A stretch of DNA of 64,000 nt, taken from contig WJXW01000004.1 in NCBI GenBank assembly GCA_015832175.1, forward strand, positions 1,302,001-1,366,000, given 5' to 3'. Source of the stretch: Paraphaeosphaeria minitans (Eukaryota > Ascomycota > Dothideomycetes > Pleosporales > Didymosphaeriaceae). Shown in pieces: positions 1 to 11,171 of this stretch. Within the stretch, counting starts at the first letter, position 1. Each line of letters opens with the position of its first letter. The notes beneath the pieces are model-generated. The model saw only the letters and a list, made by a program, of their open reading frames with translations. It had not been told where the DNA came from and did not search any database. The translations under genes were made by a program, and so were the position numbers.

Positions 1-115
1 GCTTCCACCCAACAGGTGCAACCACGAGCGACTCCTCTGGGGAGCATGTTCGTCGTCTTCGTCGTTCCATGGTAAGTGACCAAGTGCTCCTAATTCATGT
101 GATGAAGTTTCCTAT

Positions 116-427
116 AGCAGGTGATAGAGTCTTTATACCAGGTGATGAAGTTTCCTTATACCAAGCGATAGACTCCCTTACCACGCGATAGACTCCCTTA
201 CCACGCGATAGACTCCCTATACCACGCGAAGTCTCCCTATACTACTCGATATTATCCCTACACCACGCGAAGACTCCCTATATCACTCGATATTATCCCT
301 ATACCACGCGAAGTCTCCCTATACCAAGCGAAGTCTCCCTATACCACGCGAAGTCTCCCTATACCACGCGAAGTCTCCCTATACCACGCGAAGTCTCCCT
401 ATACCACTCGATATTATCCCTATACCG
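116..427. repeat. 20-bp minisatellite
   Basis: About 15 head-to-tail copies of a 20-bp unit close to ATACCACGCGAAGTCTCCCT. The first copies are more diverged (GTGATAGAGTCT and GATGAAGTTTCC forms). Two variants, one with CGCGAAGTCT and one with CTCGATATTA, alternate in the middle and end of the array. No open frame gives a recognisable protein. Confidence 0.9.
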
Positions 428-731
428 TGTGCATCCTATCGCATGTGACCATCTCCCTCCCATAAAATGTGAATCATATAGCATGGGACGAAAGTGCTGG
501 CCCAGAGCTCCTCCGCGGCGAGCAGACAGCGTCCTCGCTCCCTACACTCAGACCAAGGGTCCGTCCGTGGCTGACATGCCAGGCGACTACCTAGGATGCG
601 CGAATCTGTGGGGAGGTCACCGTACACAGTACAATTTCTCCTCGCGCTTTGCGATAGGGGCGCGTGCGTTGGTGCGCGTTGTTTCGAACCGTTATGCGCT
701 CATACTTGGGGCGGCGCGTCGATCGAGGGCG

Positions 732-764
732 GCACAATGCGAGCACAATGCGAGCACAATGCGA
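732..764. repeat. 11-bp tandem repeat, three copies
   Basis: Three exact copies of GCACAATGCGA in a row, lying in GC-rich intergenic sequence. Confidence 0.85.
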
Positions 765-1341
765 GAGCGCTGTGGGCGCGAGGGGGGAGTCGCGTTTGGG
801 CGAGCATGAGCCTGAGGTGCGAGCGATGGGACGGACCTCTGGTGGCCCTGTTCGGTAGGTACTGCGAAGTCTGGTCCAGCGCGGCGACGAGCTGCAGTGT
901 TTCCCATTGCTCTTCTGCAAGCGACGCCCGGCAGCGGGCACGTTGCTCCTTTACGTCTACATCGTATCGCTATCGCATCGCCGGGCGGTCCAACGGCTTC
1001 CACCGCTGGCGTGTACTGTTATGTCTTTATCCAAGAGCCGGAGGACTCCATGGCCACTTGCCTGTCCGCGCGGCCGCCCGGGCACTATTCGGCAGCGGCG
1101 GCAGCGGCAAGCAGAGCCTCAACATCGGCTGAGGCGCAATATTGGCCGGTGGAGCTTCTAGGTAGGTACTGGTAGATGCGAGGCTCGCTGGAAAAATATT
1201 CATACGAGCAAGGGCGACGCCTTTGCTGATGCACTGATGAGATGCTCGGCCGAGGATCGAAGGGTGGAGGAGAGGGTCGTCAACTGACGGGTGAACCCTA
1301 GGTACAAGCTGGTGAAGGGCATCGCAGCATGGGGACCGGCG

Positions 1342-1385
1342 TACCTACCTACCTACCTACCTACCTACCTACCTACCTATCTACC
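1342..1385. repeat. CTAC tetranucleotide microsatellite
   Basis: About eleven CTAC units with one T-for-C change near the end (CTAT). No coding context. Confidence 0.95.
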
Positions 1386-2035
1386 TGCACTGTCTGGATA
1401 AGCATTGGACAAGACACCAAGCGTCTGCATGTACACGGATACAGACAACCAAAAGACCTGCCATCGGACCCTTCCGAGCATCCACAGCAAGCCCCCATTA
1501 CATCACCTCCCGGCATCGGATGTTGGCCACTACTACACGGGAACCACGCAATCAAGCTTTGCGGCTTAAAATTATTTCCATCGCGACCCACACCGTCCCT
1601 CTCGCGCGCCGCGTCGCCGCAATTGTCAATCTGCGGCAGAAGATTCACCCACGCGTACCCACGCTGTTGATGCTGCCCTACTCCAGCGGAGGTAAGAAGA
1701 GATATCCGCGCCGGCGGTGGCGGCGCGAGGAGTCGAGGTGCTGCCTCGGGGGGGCACTCTGACGACATACGGAGCCCCGTATTGGCTTTGGGGCCCCAGA
1801 TGAAGTTTTTTTGTGTCGACGGAGAGTGTGGGAGCCCCGCTGCGATAGGTAAGTCATAGCCACGGTCCGGTAGGGGAGTCAGTGTTCTTATGAAGCGTCC
1901 TCCATCCAGACCATACCTTCACCGTCTTCCAACCATCTCCCCGAAGCCCTCCATTCACCACCTCACACATCTCCCTGTCCGGTCCCTCTCGTGTGCCAAC
2001 AGTGAAGTGTCCCCCACGGCTTTCGAAAAGAGAAG

Positions 2036-3843
2036 ATGGGCATCCTCGCCAAAATCGAAGACCGCCCTACGCCGCCCAGCGTCTACAACTGGCGCGTCTG
2101 TCTCTGCCGCAACAGCGTCCTTTGCCTCGTGCATGATCGGCTACACGACCTCGTTCATCGGGACCACCGTCTCGCTGCAGTCGTTCAAGGATGAGTTCGG
2201 CCTCAGCCGCATGAGCGCAAGCAAGGCGAGTTTGATACAGGCAAACATCGTCTCACTGTTCCAAGCGGGCGCTTTCTTCGGGTCCATCTTTGCGTACTCG
2301 ACGGCGTATTATCTCGGCCGGAGGATCACGCTGTGGACGTTCGTGAGCTTGTTCATTGTAGGGGCGTGTATTACGTTTGCGGCTATTGGGGGCCACATTG
2401 GGCCTATGTATGCGGGGCGCGTGATCTCGGGATTTGGGGTTGGAGGGTGTACCATGATTGTGAGTTGGACGGTTATAGTAGTGATCTTGAACATTTGGCT
2501 TACGGCAGGCAGGTGCCGATTTACATCTCGGAGATCGCTCCTCCGGCTATCCGTGGACGTCTTGTGGGCACGTATGAGCTCGGATGGCAGATTGGCGGCC
2601 TGGTATGTGATCTCTGGAGACAGAGTGGATGTCTTACCCCTAGACAGCCACAGAGTGTCCATGTACCTTTATGACTTAGCTGACTTTGTACCCAGGTCGG
2701 CTTCTGGATCAACTACGGGATGTCACAAAGTCTGCCCTACGGCCGGGACCAATGGCTCATCCCTTTCGCCGTGCAGTTGATCCCCGCAGGCATCGTCCTC
2801 ATCGGCAGTCTCCTCTTCCTGCGCGAAAGCCCTCGCTGGCTGTGGACGCGCGGCCGACGCGAAGAGGGCGTAGCAACCCTCTGCTGGCTGCGAAAGCTCC
2901 AACCAGACGACACGTACATCCTCGAGGAGATCGAAATGATGGATCTCCAGATCCAGGGCCTGCCGTCTGGCTTCATCAAGCCGATCCGCCTCGCTCTGAC
3001 CGACAGCAAGGTCCTCTGGCGCCTCTTCCTGGGCCACATGTTGTTCGTGCTGCAGAACTTCTCAGGCATCAACGCCATCGTGAGTCCCCTCTCCCATCCT
3101 GCCCATATCCATCTGACACAGCCTAGAACTACTACTCTCCCACCATCTTCCGTACCATGGGCGTCACGTCCGTCAAAACCGTCGACCTCATGACCGGTCT
3201 CTTCGGCGTGGTAAAATGCATCATGACGGTCCTCTGGCTGACGGTCCTCTGGCTGACGGTCCTCATCGACAAGCTGGGACGTCGCACGCTCTTCCTCTTC
3301 GGCGGCACCGTCGGCGCAGCCTGCATGTTCATCATCGGCGCGCTCATCGCATCCAACCCTTCCTCCTCCTCCACGGCCTCGGCCCTCTCATCCCAAGGCA
3401 TCGGCACGATCGTATTCATCTACCTCTGGACCTGCGTCTACATCACCTCCTGGAACGGCACGCCCTGGGTCGTCAACGCAGAGATGTTCAGCCAGGCCTC
3501 CCGCAACGTCGGGCAAGTCGGCGCCTCCATGTCCAACTGGCTGTGGACGTTCGTCATCGCGCGGGTGACGCCCAACATGGTGGCCGGCATGGGACGCAAC
3601 GGGTTCGGGATGTACTTCTTCTTTGGAGCGGTGACGGTGTGCGCGGTGGTGTTTACGTTTTTCCTGGTCCCCGAGACGAAGAGCGTGCCGCTGGACCGGA
3701 TGGACCGGCTGTTTGAGGTGAAGCCGGTGTGGAAGGCGCAGTGGGTCGTGATGGGGGAGTTGGCCGAGAGCAGTTTGGAGTGGGTCAAGGTGGATCGCAA
3801 TCGGAAAGACGAGAGCGAGGTGGAGAGGGTCGACGGGGTGTGA
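2036..3843 (+). CDS. qutD: Quinate-permease-type MFS sugar transporter, frameshifted near the N-terminus
   Basis: A 12-helix major facilitator of the sugar porter family, most like fungal quinate permeases (qa-y/qutD), so a plasma-membrane proton symporter for quinate or a related compound is likely. Exons by splice signals: 2036-2459, 2513-2602, 2696-3079 and 3127-3843 (introns 53, 93 and 47 nt). Family signatures seen are YYLGRR, PIYISEIAPPAIRG, ESPRWL, DKLGRR, SWNGTPWVVNAEMF and PETKS. The typical start MGILAKIEDRPTPPSVYNW at 2036 is in frame 2, but from about 2105 the homologous sequence (AATASFASCMIGY) is in frame 3, as if two bases were missing at 2102-2105. An ATG at 1890 opens that second frame but gives an N-terminus unlike the family. 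The conserved IGYD reads IGYT, and a 15-bp tandem duplication at 3226-3255 adds five residues to a membrane helix. Either the gene is decaying or the assembly has errors. Confidence 0.85.
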
Positions 3844-5532
3844 GAGCTGAAGAAACGGGGGTTTCGGTTTTATGTACATGAGCAATACTAATTTTACTTC
3901 GCACGGCTCCATCCTTCACATTCACTACCTCCTACTCCACTCCCTTCCTCACTCCCCCATCCTTCACTCTTCCTCCTCCGGACACGGCAACCTTGGATCG
4001 CGTCTCTACCTCCGCGTTGTATAGCTTGGATAAACCACCCTCGAGCCGCTCATCTCAGGATACCACCTCGAGCCCTCCTGCAAAATAGCCCACCTCTCCC
4101 CAAGGAAAGTCTTTATTGGTATACGCACCGGAAACGCGGTGAACTTGTACATGAGCACTAACGCAAGCTGCATGGCGAAAGGAGGCCTGAGCGCAGTGAT
4201 GGTGCTGTTGTTCTGCGTGAAGCACTCGTTTGCCGAGGGACGTGGCAAGGTCAGTCAGGATGGTGCCAGGCGATGCACCGAGGAGCAGAAAAACCGGAGC
4301 GTGGGGACCACGGCGGCCGGTGAGTACGACTTTGCGAAGCGAGAGATGGCATTTCAACCATACCATGCTGCGTGAGGTCGAGTTTGATGTGTGTTTTTGC
4401 CATGACTGGAAACCGAGTAGCCAGTCAGCACTGCAATGCCCGCTCGTGCAAAGTGGTTACAGTGGGATCGCAAAGTATAGCCACTGAAGAAACGCTGTGT
4501 AAGTCCCAGTGCAAAGAGGCATGTCCCGCTGTGTTATGGACTGCGCAACGGAGCGATCATCTCATTGGTTATATATCCGCTGGATTATGGATATGTCAGA
4601 TTGGGTACGGTAGGTGGTCGTCGGATGTCTTTCTTCATACAGCGGACTGACGATTCAAGCCTGAACCGCGAACGTGATTGTTCATCTATCAGCTACTACG
4701 TCGGCTTCAAGCGTTCAAATCGAGAATCGTATGAGAGCTGCACATGTTAACCAGTGCAAATCAAATACTACTCCACGATCCACCCTCAAACAACATGGCA
4801 GCAACCTTTTAGCACACATTACAACAATCGCAGTGATGAAGAACAGGTAGAAGAGATATGTGGGACTAATATCATATCTTATCACGCGAGCTGCCCGCCG
4901 CCGCCTCGCAGATCCATCATACAAGAAATGAAAGCTCCGCTACATTCGCCGCCCCTCCGCCATCCCCATCAACTGCGTCAGCACCCAATTCCCACATCGC
5001 CCATAATTCGGAAAAGAAAAAAAAACATGCAGATACCGCACGTCTTGCAAACCGCCTTCTCCCTTGGGGTGCAAAACAGTGGTGATTGGTGCTTTTTGAG
5101 TACCGAACACGAACACCAACACAAAAGATTTATCCGGGTGGAGGTCAGCTGGGTAGAAAGGCGAATAGCAGAAGGCGCAAGTACTACTATTCACTTGTAC
5201 GCGAAACAGCCGTTCCGGAGGTAACGGACAACGCGAGCGTGGCTCGTTCTGTCCAAAGAGAAAGAAGAGGTGGTATGAGGGAAATGACAACAAAAAAAAT
5301 TCCAAGCACCTCTTATCCTTCAGATAACACGATTGCGGTAGGGTGGTTATTATGTCGAGTGGGATTCGACGCTTATAGGCGCCGAAGAAAGATCGAGGTA
5401 GGAAGGGGTATGGTGTGAAAGCATATAAGGTTTTGTCGTTCGCCAGTAATTAAAGCAAGTCAGGGCACTCTTCGTTCAGACTTGCATCGTCGCACATTGT
5501 CATATGTTGCATGGTATGCCGGGATGGGTCGA
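3844..5532. other. Intergenic region between convergent transporter and G-beta genes
   Basis: No gene that I can support. A minus-strand open frame at 4006-4248 (80 codons, containing SGSRVVYPSY) looks mildly protein-like but has no upstream exon or known domain. The remainder is short overlapping frames on both strands. The region should contain the 3' untranslated parts of both flanking genes. Confidence 0.45.
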
Positions 5533-6792
5533 TTATGCCCAGATGCGGAGCTACATGTGTTAGTCAAGCAGGATGACGAATTGTAGTATATCAAACGTAC
5601 CATAGAATCCCATGAACCAGTGCAAAGACTTAGGGCATCGTTGCTCACGCCGAGACAGCTGACTCGGTTGTCGTGGCCTTGTAGTGTGCCTACGCGCTCG
5701 CCGCGAAGAACATCCCACACCTGTGCTTTTGTCAGATATGTCGTGTAACGAGGGACAAGTGGATACCAACCTTGCACTCGAAATCATCGTACCCAGCGAA
5801 TAGCAAGCGACCGGACACGGAGAACGCGACCGATGTGATACCGCAGACAGGCTCGGGGATCTGCCAGCATGTTAGCAAGTGATAAGCGGACAAGCAAGGG
5901 TATGCGTACAGTATAGGCCTGCAATTCGCGGTCCGCACGGATATCGAACAGGCGGCACGAAGCGTCGTCCGAACCGGTACCGAAAGCGTTGCCGTTGGGG
6001 AAGAATTGGATGGCGTTGATGTCGGAGTCGTGAGCGGCAAAGGTCTGGACACACTTCTGCTGACGGATATCCCACAGCTTGGCGAAAGCATCGCAAGCAC
6101 CAGAGACGAACTGGTTGTGGTCGAGCGGGTTTATGCTCAAGCTCATGACATCGCCCAAGTGGTCAGCGAACTCATGCACCTTGGAGCCAGTCTCCAGATC
6201 CCAAAGCACGCAGGTCATGTCGCCAGAGGATGTTAGGATGCGCTTGTCGCTGATAAATCGGCAGCAAGACAGGTATCCTGAGTGGCCGGACAGCTCTCGG
6301 GCAACGCGGGTGGGGCCTTCTCGGGCCGACAGGTTGTAGATGGAGCAGATGTTGTCCAATCCTCCGCAGGCGACGTAGTTCCCAGACGGCGAGTAGGCGC
6401 AGGTCATGACCCACGATGACCTCAGCGGAATGGCGTGGACCTTGTTTGTAGTGTAGGCGTCCCAGATGATGAGTTTGCCGTCCTGCGAGGCGGACACAAG
6501 ATGTCGGCGGTCCGTCGACCAGTGCATGGCGTAGATCTTGGCCAGATGGCCCTTGAGGGTGCGCTTGGTCTTCATCGAGAGACGCGGCAGCGCCTCGACG
6601 CGCTGTTTGGCGACATCACGGACTGCATTGGGTGGTTAGCTTGCGCTCGCGAGGACGTGAGGGAATTGGGCACGTACGGGTGGTGTCAGCAAGCTCGTCC
6701 TTCTTCCGTTTTATCCTGTCCTTGAGCGCCTCGGCATCGCGGCGGGCGATCTGGATCTTCTGCTGGATGGATTCGGCACTCATATCGGCCAT
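5533..6792 (-). CDS. gnb-1: Heterotrimeric G-protein beta subunit
   Basis: A seven-bladed WD40 propeller that pairs with G-gamma and couples membrane receptors to growth, conidiation and mating signalling. Exons, in gene order: 6792-6678, 6622-5910, 5860-5771, 5720-5601 and 5550-5533 (introns 55, 49, 50 and 50 nt), giving 351 residues, the usual fungal G-beta length. The N-terminal 50 residues are the amphipathic coiled coil that binds gamma (start [14 protein letters not shown]). Blade motifs are clear, e.g. [34 protein letters not shown] and TGSWDS. The last exon encodes only five residues, ending LRIWA. The start is set by the N-terminal helix, which is missed if translation is taken from the internal Met at 6575. 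It is divergent from the deaminase gene at 7445. Sequence and length match the sfaD/gnb-1 class closely. Confidence 0.95.
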
Positions 6793-7444
6793 GCTCTGCT
6801 GCGGGCGTGAGGTGCAGTGGAAGGGGGCGTCGTCGCGGGTAAGGGTCGCGGTCGAGGTGGGCGGAATCCAGGGGCCTCGCAGCTAGCGCACAGCCGGCAC
6901 GCACGCAATGCAGACGCTGGCAGGGGGTGCAGGAGAGTAACAGAGGCGCGCGGAGAGGCAGCAATTGCTCGCGCTTCGGGGCGGCGCAGGCTGTGGATGG
7001 CGGTTGCGGGTGGTCTGGTGGGTGAGGGTTGCGGCAGTGGTGCTGGAGACGAGGATCTGGTTACGGGGGCGGCCTGGAGAGCTGGGCGCAACGCTAGCCG
7101 AGAGTCGTCCTGTGGATGCCGAGCGGGAGGGAGCGCAGTTCACGCACGCAGATGGGCACGACCGAGGACGCAGACGGACACGAGCAACGAAGACGTAGAC
7201 AGCGGGTTCGCAACGCGGGAGTGCGACTTTCTACAAGACGGCGGCAGAGTGCAGAAGCACGGAGGAGGCAGAGAGGGAGGGAGAAGGCGCTGGGCGACCT
7301 CGCGCCTTCTTCGTCAGTTGCAATCTCCTTGGTCGCTCCTCCCCTTCTCGATGCGCGCTAGCCCCTGTGGCCGTGGCCATCCTTTTGCCGCGCCTTTCAC
7401 CCAACGGCCGCCTTCGACGCCAGCGCGCTGCCATTGTCTGCACC
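6793..7444. promoter_or_regulatory. Shared divergent promoter, G-beta and deaminase genes
   Basis: The start codons of the G-beta gene (-) and the deaminase gene (+) are separated by about 650 bp, so both promoters must lie here. The stretch is GC-rich with purine runs on the plus strand. Long overlapping frames on both strands look like composition artefacts. Confidence 0.55.
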
Positions 7445-8969
7445 ATGGCAGACGCAGTGCCCGTGGACTTGTCCTTTGCCCGCCGTTTGCCCAAGATCGA
7501 AGTACGTGGCTGCCCTTCTCCTGTGCGCGAGCTGCCAAGTAGCGTGCATGGGCTTCAATACCGTACACCACTGCTCGGCTAACTTTACCAAGCTCCATGC
7601 CCATTTGACGGGAAGCATCAGTCGCGCTTGTCTCCACGACATCTGGGAGGCGCGCCGACAGCAGGACCCGCAGCTGCAGCTCGACGACCCTCTTGTAGCC
7701 ATCCCTCCTGACAAGGTCGACTACGATGTTCAAACGTAGGCTCTGGTCGTTTCCTCGTTCCCATGGATCGTCACTCTCCGTCGGATGACCTGCCGTTAGA
7801 CCTGCTGCCAAGAGCGTGATTCCTAGTTGGCCGTTTGCGTCCAGGAGAAGCCTGCACATGTTGGAAACCATATCGATATCCAGTTGCGAGCACGTGCAGC
7901 CGGGTCCTTTTGTCACAGGCGTTAGGCCGAGAGCACTCAAGATGCTAACAAGAACCCTAGATTCTTTCCACTGTTCTCGTCTTACATCTACAAACTTTGT
8001 GACGACCTTCCCAGTATAGCGTACGTAGACACCATACCATGGCCGGTGCACGGATCGGCCTTCTTGCTGACGCCTACGCGCGTCAAGCAGACCTCGGTCG
8101 TCGCACGAGATGACCATGTGCCTGACCATGTAGCAGATTATCCACGGCGAGAGTGCTAGAAGACTTCCAGGCCGATGGCGTTGTGTATGTTGAGCTTCGA
8201 ACAACACCCAGGGCAATTCCAAGTCGTGGAATAACAAAAAAGGTTTATGTCAAAACCATTCTCGACGCTCTGCGTGAACACAATGACCAGAATACCAACA
8301 CCATGAGGGCGTTCCTGATTCTTTCCATAGATCGGCGAAACACAGCAGCCCAAGCACAAGAGGTGGTTGACCTTGCGCTCGAGTATCGAAGCGAGGGCGT
8401 AGTAGGTGTAGACCTCTGTGGCAATCCCGCAAAAGGAGACGTTGGCCTGTACACGGACGCGTTCACCCGGGTAAAAGCAGCAGGACTGAAAATCACATTG
8501 CACTTCGCAGAGACTGCAGAGTCTGGAACGGACGACGAGCTCAATACGCTGCTGTCCTGGCAACCTGATCGACTTGGACATGTCATCCACGTCAACTCCT
8601 CTTTCCAAGAACACATCAAGAGGGAAAACATAGGCGTGGAATTGTGCATGAGCTGTAATGTCCACGCTAAGCTCACCACTGGGACGTTCTCAGACCATCA
8701 CTTCGGATTCTGGAGGCACACCAGCGTTCCTGTAGCTCTTTGTGTAAGTGCAAAGTTCTATGTTGAGAGACTGTACTTACTTTCGACAGACGGACGACGT
8801 GGGGGTCTTCTGCAGTCCGCTCTCTCAGGAGTATTATCTAGCGGCTGCACATTTCGCGTTAGATCGCATCCAATTGACGAAACTAGCACAGCGACCGATT
8901 GCCTCTGTATTTACAGGAGCGAGTGAGCGAACGCGGTTAGAGAACATGTTCAAGCACTGGTCAGACTAA
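7445..8969 (+). CDS. Adenosine deaminase-like enzyme (ADAL/MAPDA type)
   Basis: A zinc-dependent TIM-barrel deaminase of the adenosine deaminase superfamily. It resembles the ADAL group (N6-methyl-AMP deaminases) more than classical adenosine deaminase, so hydrolytic removal of an N6 amine or methylamine from modified AMP in the cytosol is likely. Exons: 7445-7501, 7593-7735, 7961-8020, 8137-8743 and 8790-8969, giving 348 residues. Key elements are the metal-binding HxH in ELHAHLTGS (residues about 20-28), VVYVELRTTPR, the catalytic HFAE, the loop NVHAKLTTGTF and the metal aspartate in CTDDVGVF. Intron 2 is long for this window (225 nt) and has a weak donor (GTAGGC), but the joined frame restores the family sequence DVQTFFPLFSSYIYKLCDDL. 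The start codon directly precedes a short hydrophilic lead and the PKIELHAH motif. Substrate choice is inferred from family resemblance only. Confidence 0.9.
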
Positions 8970-8975
8970 TCGTGC

Positions 8976-9950
8976 GGTGTGTTGCTCACTCAGCAGCACA
9001 TTGAAATCAAAATCGCATGCGTCGTCAATTCTTGTCTGCAATTTTGGGGTAGTGTGCAGGCTCCATGAGTGTATCGCTCTTGCCGTGCCCAAGCCTGAAC
9101 TCGTGCTAAATGCACGTGCTTTCCGAAATATCGCAGTACGTCCGCCTCCGTAAAGACTGACTCTCCTCGCCATATTTGCACACTACAAGACTTGCCAAAC
9201 CTCAGTCCTGGAAACGCCCATGCGGCCCGCAGTCACGACATTCATTTCATTGTCAGTCTCGCTCATTGGTGTTCTTTCCGTTTGTCCATACCGCTACGTG
9301 TTTTGTTCGCGGTCCCACTCATCCCACGTAATCAACTGGGTATTTTCCAAGCCATCACTCCAGACGTTTAACCGCCTTAGCTTTTCAGATCCGTATGCCT
9401 TTACTGAGTCGAACTGTCTTCACGAAGTCGGATTCAGAAGGCACTCGAGGTATATCGACGTAACCTCCACGTTTTCCCCAGTGAGCTCAATGTCGGCAGA
9501 GATATTGTATCCCTTAGCTGCGAGCTCGAGCAAGTTGCGGCTGTGCTAAGGATCAACTTACCACGCCGCAGTAACACCTGGAGCTTAAATTTCTCGGCTT
9601 TGCGCTGACTCTGGATACGCGAGAGCAAAATGTCCAAGGCAGCACAAGCCACTGTCTGCTCGAACGGCGTGGTCCCCACCCACAAGTGATTTACTCCGTA
9701 AGTTGTCTTATAGTTGACGAGCACACCAAGTGCGCGAATCTTGTATTCGCTCGGGGGTCACGCCAACGCCGAACATATCCAAGCCGAGAATGCTCTGCAG
9801 TATACGCACATCTAAAGTAGGGAAATCGCATAGTATGTCGTTAAACTCGGCAGGCGCATACTCTTCCGATATCCAGACCAGCTCACAATATGTATGAACG
9901 AAGTCGTGTAAAAGCTGATCATGTCGATCTACTTCCGCCTCATTGTTCCA
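8976..9950 (-). pseudogene. Degenerate protein-coding remnant of unknown family
   Basis: On the minus strand, protein-like segments follow one another in changing frames: EYAPAEFNDILCDFPTLDV and LQSILGLDMFGVGVTPERI (9770-9900), TYGVNHLWVGTTPFEQTVA (about 9690), AAKGYNISADIELTGENVEV (about 9500), YGSEKLRRLNVWSDGLENTQ (about 9370) and FTEADVLRYFGKHVHLARVQ (about 9130). Stops and frame changes separate them. Some junctions could be introns, but the candidate at 9560 would be only about 20 nt long, too short. I cannot name the family. It ends beside the deaminase stop codon, and its 5' side runs into the CAA repeat. Confidence 0.35.
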
Positions 9951-9966
9951 GTCAATTCAATCGTTG

Positions 9967-10134
<168 letters not shown>

Positions 10135-11171
10135 GGCAGGAGCAGGAGTCCAGCCTACAACAGTGGGTACAATTTCAGTGTAAATCAATAATCGAGATTC
10201 AGAAACGAAATGTCTGGGTCCTAGAAACAGCCCTTCGTACTAGGGTGATCCATATATGTGGTCGCGGATCCCCCGTGGAAGACGCTGGCACACTATCTTA
10301 CCATAAACTACCGTTAAACTAAAAGAATACTGTAAGTACACAGTTAATACTCAATCAAGTTTTTAGAAATAATTTTTAAGCCTTAGTTGTAATGGATCGT
10401 CTTATCAACACAAGAGGTCAAGAAATAAACCTTTCACTACTCGGTAAGCTGCATCGTAGTGAATTGGTCGGATTCCCGGTTGCTTGTCGAGTCGGTTGCG
10501 TAAGATACGCCTTGTAGATAAAGGGCGCTCGGTGCAACCTCCCGTACTAAGGCAAAAAAAAACTATCCCTCGGCTGGGAAAGCCGTAAGTACTCAAGAGC
10601 CACAGCAAAATAAAAGAGAGCATAATTGTATTGTACAAATTGCTGAACTGCATATAATGTATAGCTGACCGCTCTACTTGCAGCCCAGTCCAACAAGCAG
10701 ATATAAATCTGCCTCGAGGGGTTTTCTATCTAAAGGAGAAACAGACCTGTATATGTTCCATGTTTGGCCACGCAACATGTCCACGCATCAAAAACATATT
10801 TTTTGAAAGGGCTTGCTACCGTTGCTAAAAGAGCATATACATATCTTTTAGGATAACGATGCTGTTCCTCGTTTGTATCCATACACATATTGCCTGCCAA
10901 ATTTAAGAGATAACATATATGGAAATAACCCCTCTGTATTCCGAACCGAGTGTTTAATCAGGACGTAGTGCAGCAACTATAATGGCCATTCAAGATGTAG
11001 AATGGCTTGATACACTGCGCATGATGCCCTAATATAGTTTCAAAAATATCATTACAACCCAATGAAATGCAACGCCAACGCCTTCCCACGGGTATCTCAC
11101 TCAAGAATAGTCAATGCAACATTAACGCGTTAAAGCAATGCCAGCAAAGTATGCGATCCCAATAGCCACTT
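10135..11171. other. AT-rich intergenic stretch
   Basis: By eye this is clearly more AT-rich than its neighbours (runs such as AAATAATTTTTAAG and many ATAT and TTTA steps). It has no open frame worth keeping; the minus-strand frame at 10405-10653 has no recognisable domain. It could be a repeat-induced-mutation relic of a transposon, but I see no terminal repeats or transposase motif. Confidence 0.45.

Larger units (their letters stand above)
430..2035. other. Intergenic region without a supportable gene
   Basis: Several short open frames overlap on both strands here, but none shows a domain, signal peptide or splice continuity that I can defend. The stretch holds an 11-bp repeat and a CTAC microsatellite. 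Its last 150 bases, just before the transporter, are pyrimidine-rich and probably serve as that gene's promoter and 5' leader. Confidence 0.5.

Noticed and set aside
7314..8237. 307-codon minus-strand frame across the deaminase gene
   Set aside because: It overlaps exons and introns of a well-supported plus-strand gene and has no recognisable domain, so I treat it as an antisense artefact.
10135..11171. Possible transposon relic in the AT-rich stretch
   Set aside because: No terminal inverted or direct repeats, target-site duplication, or polymerase/transposase motif could be found by eye.
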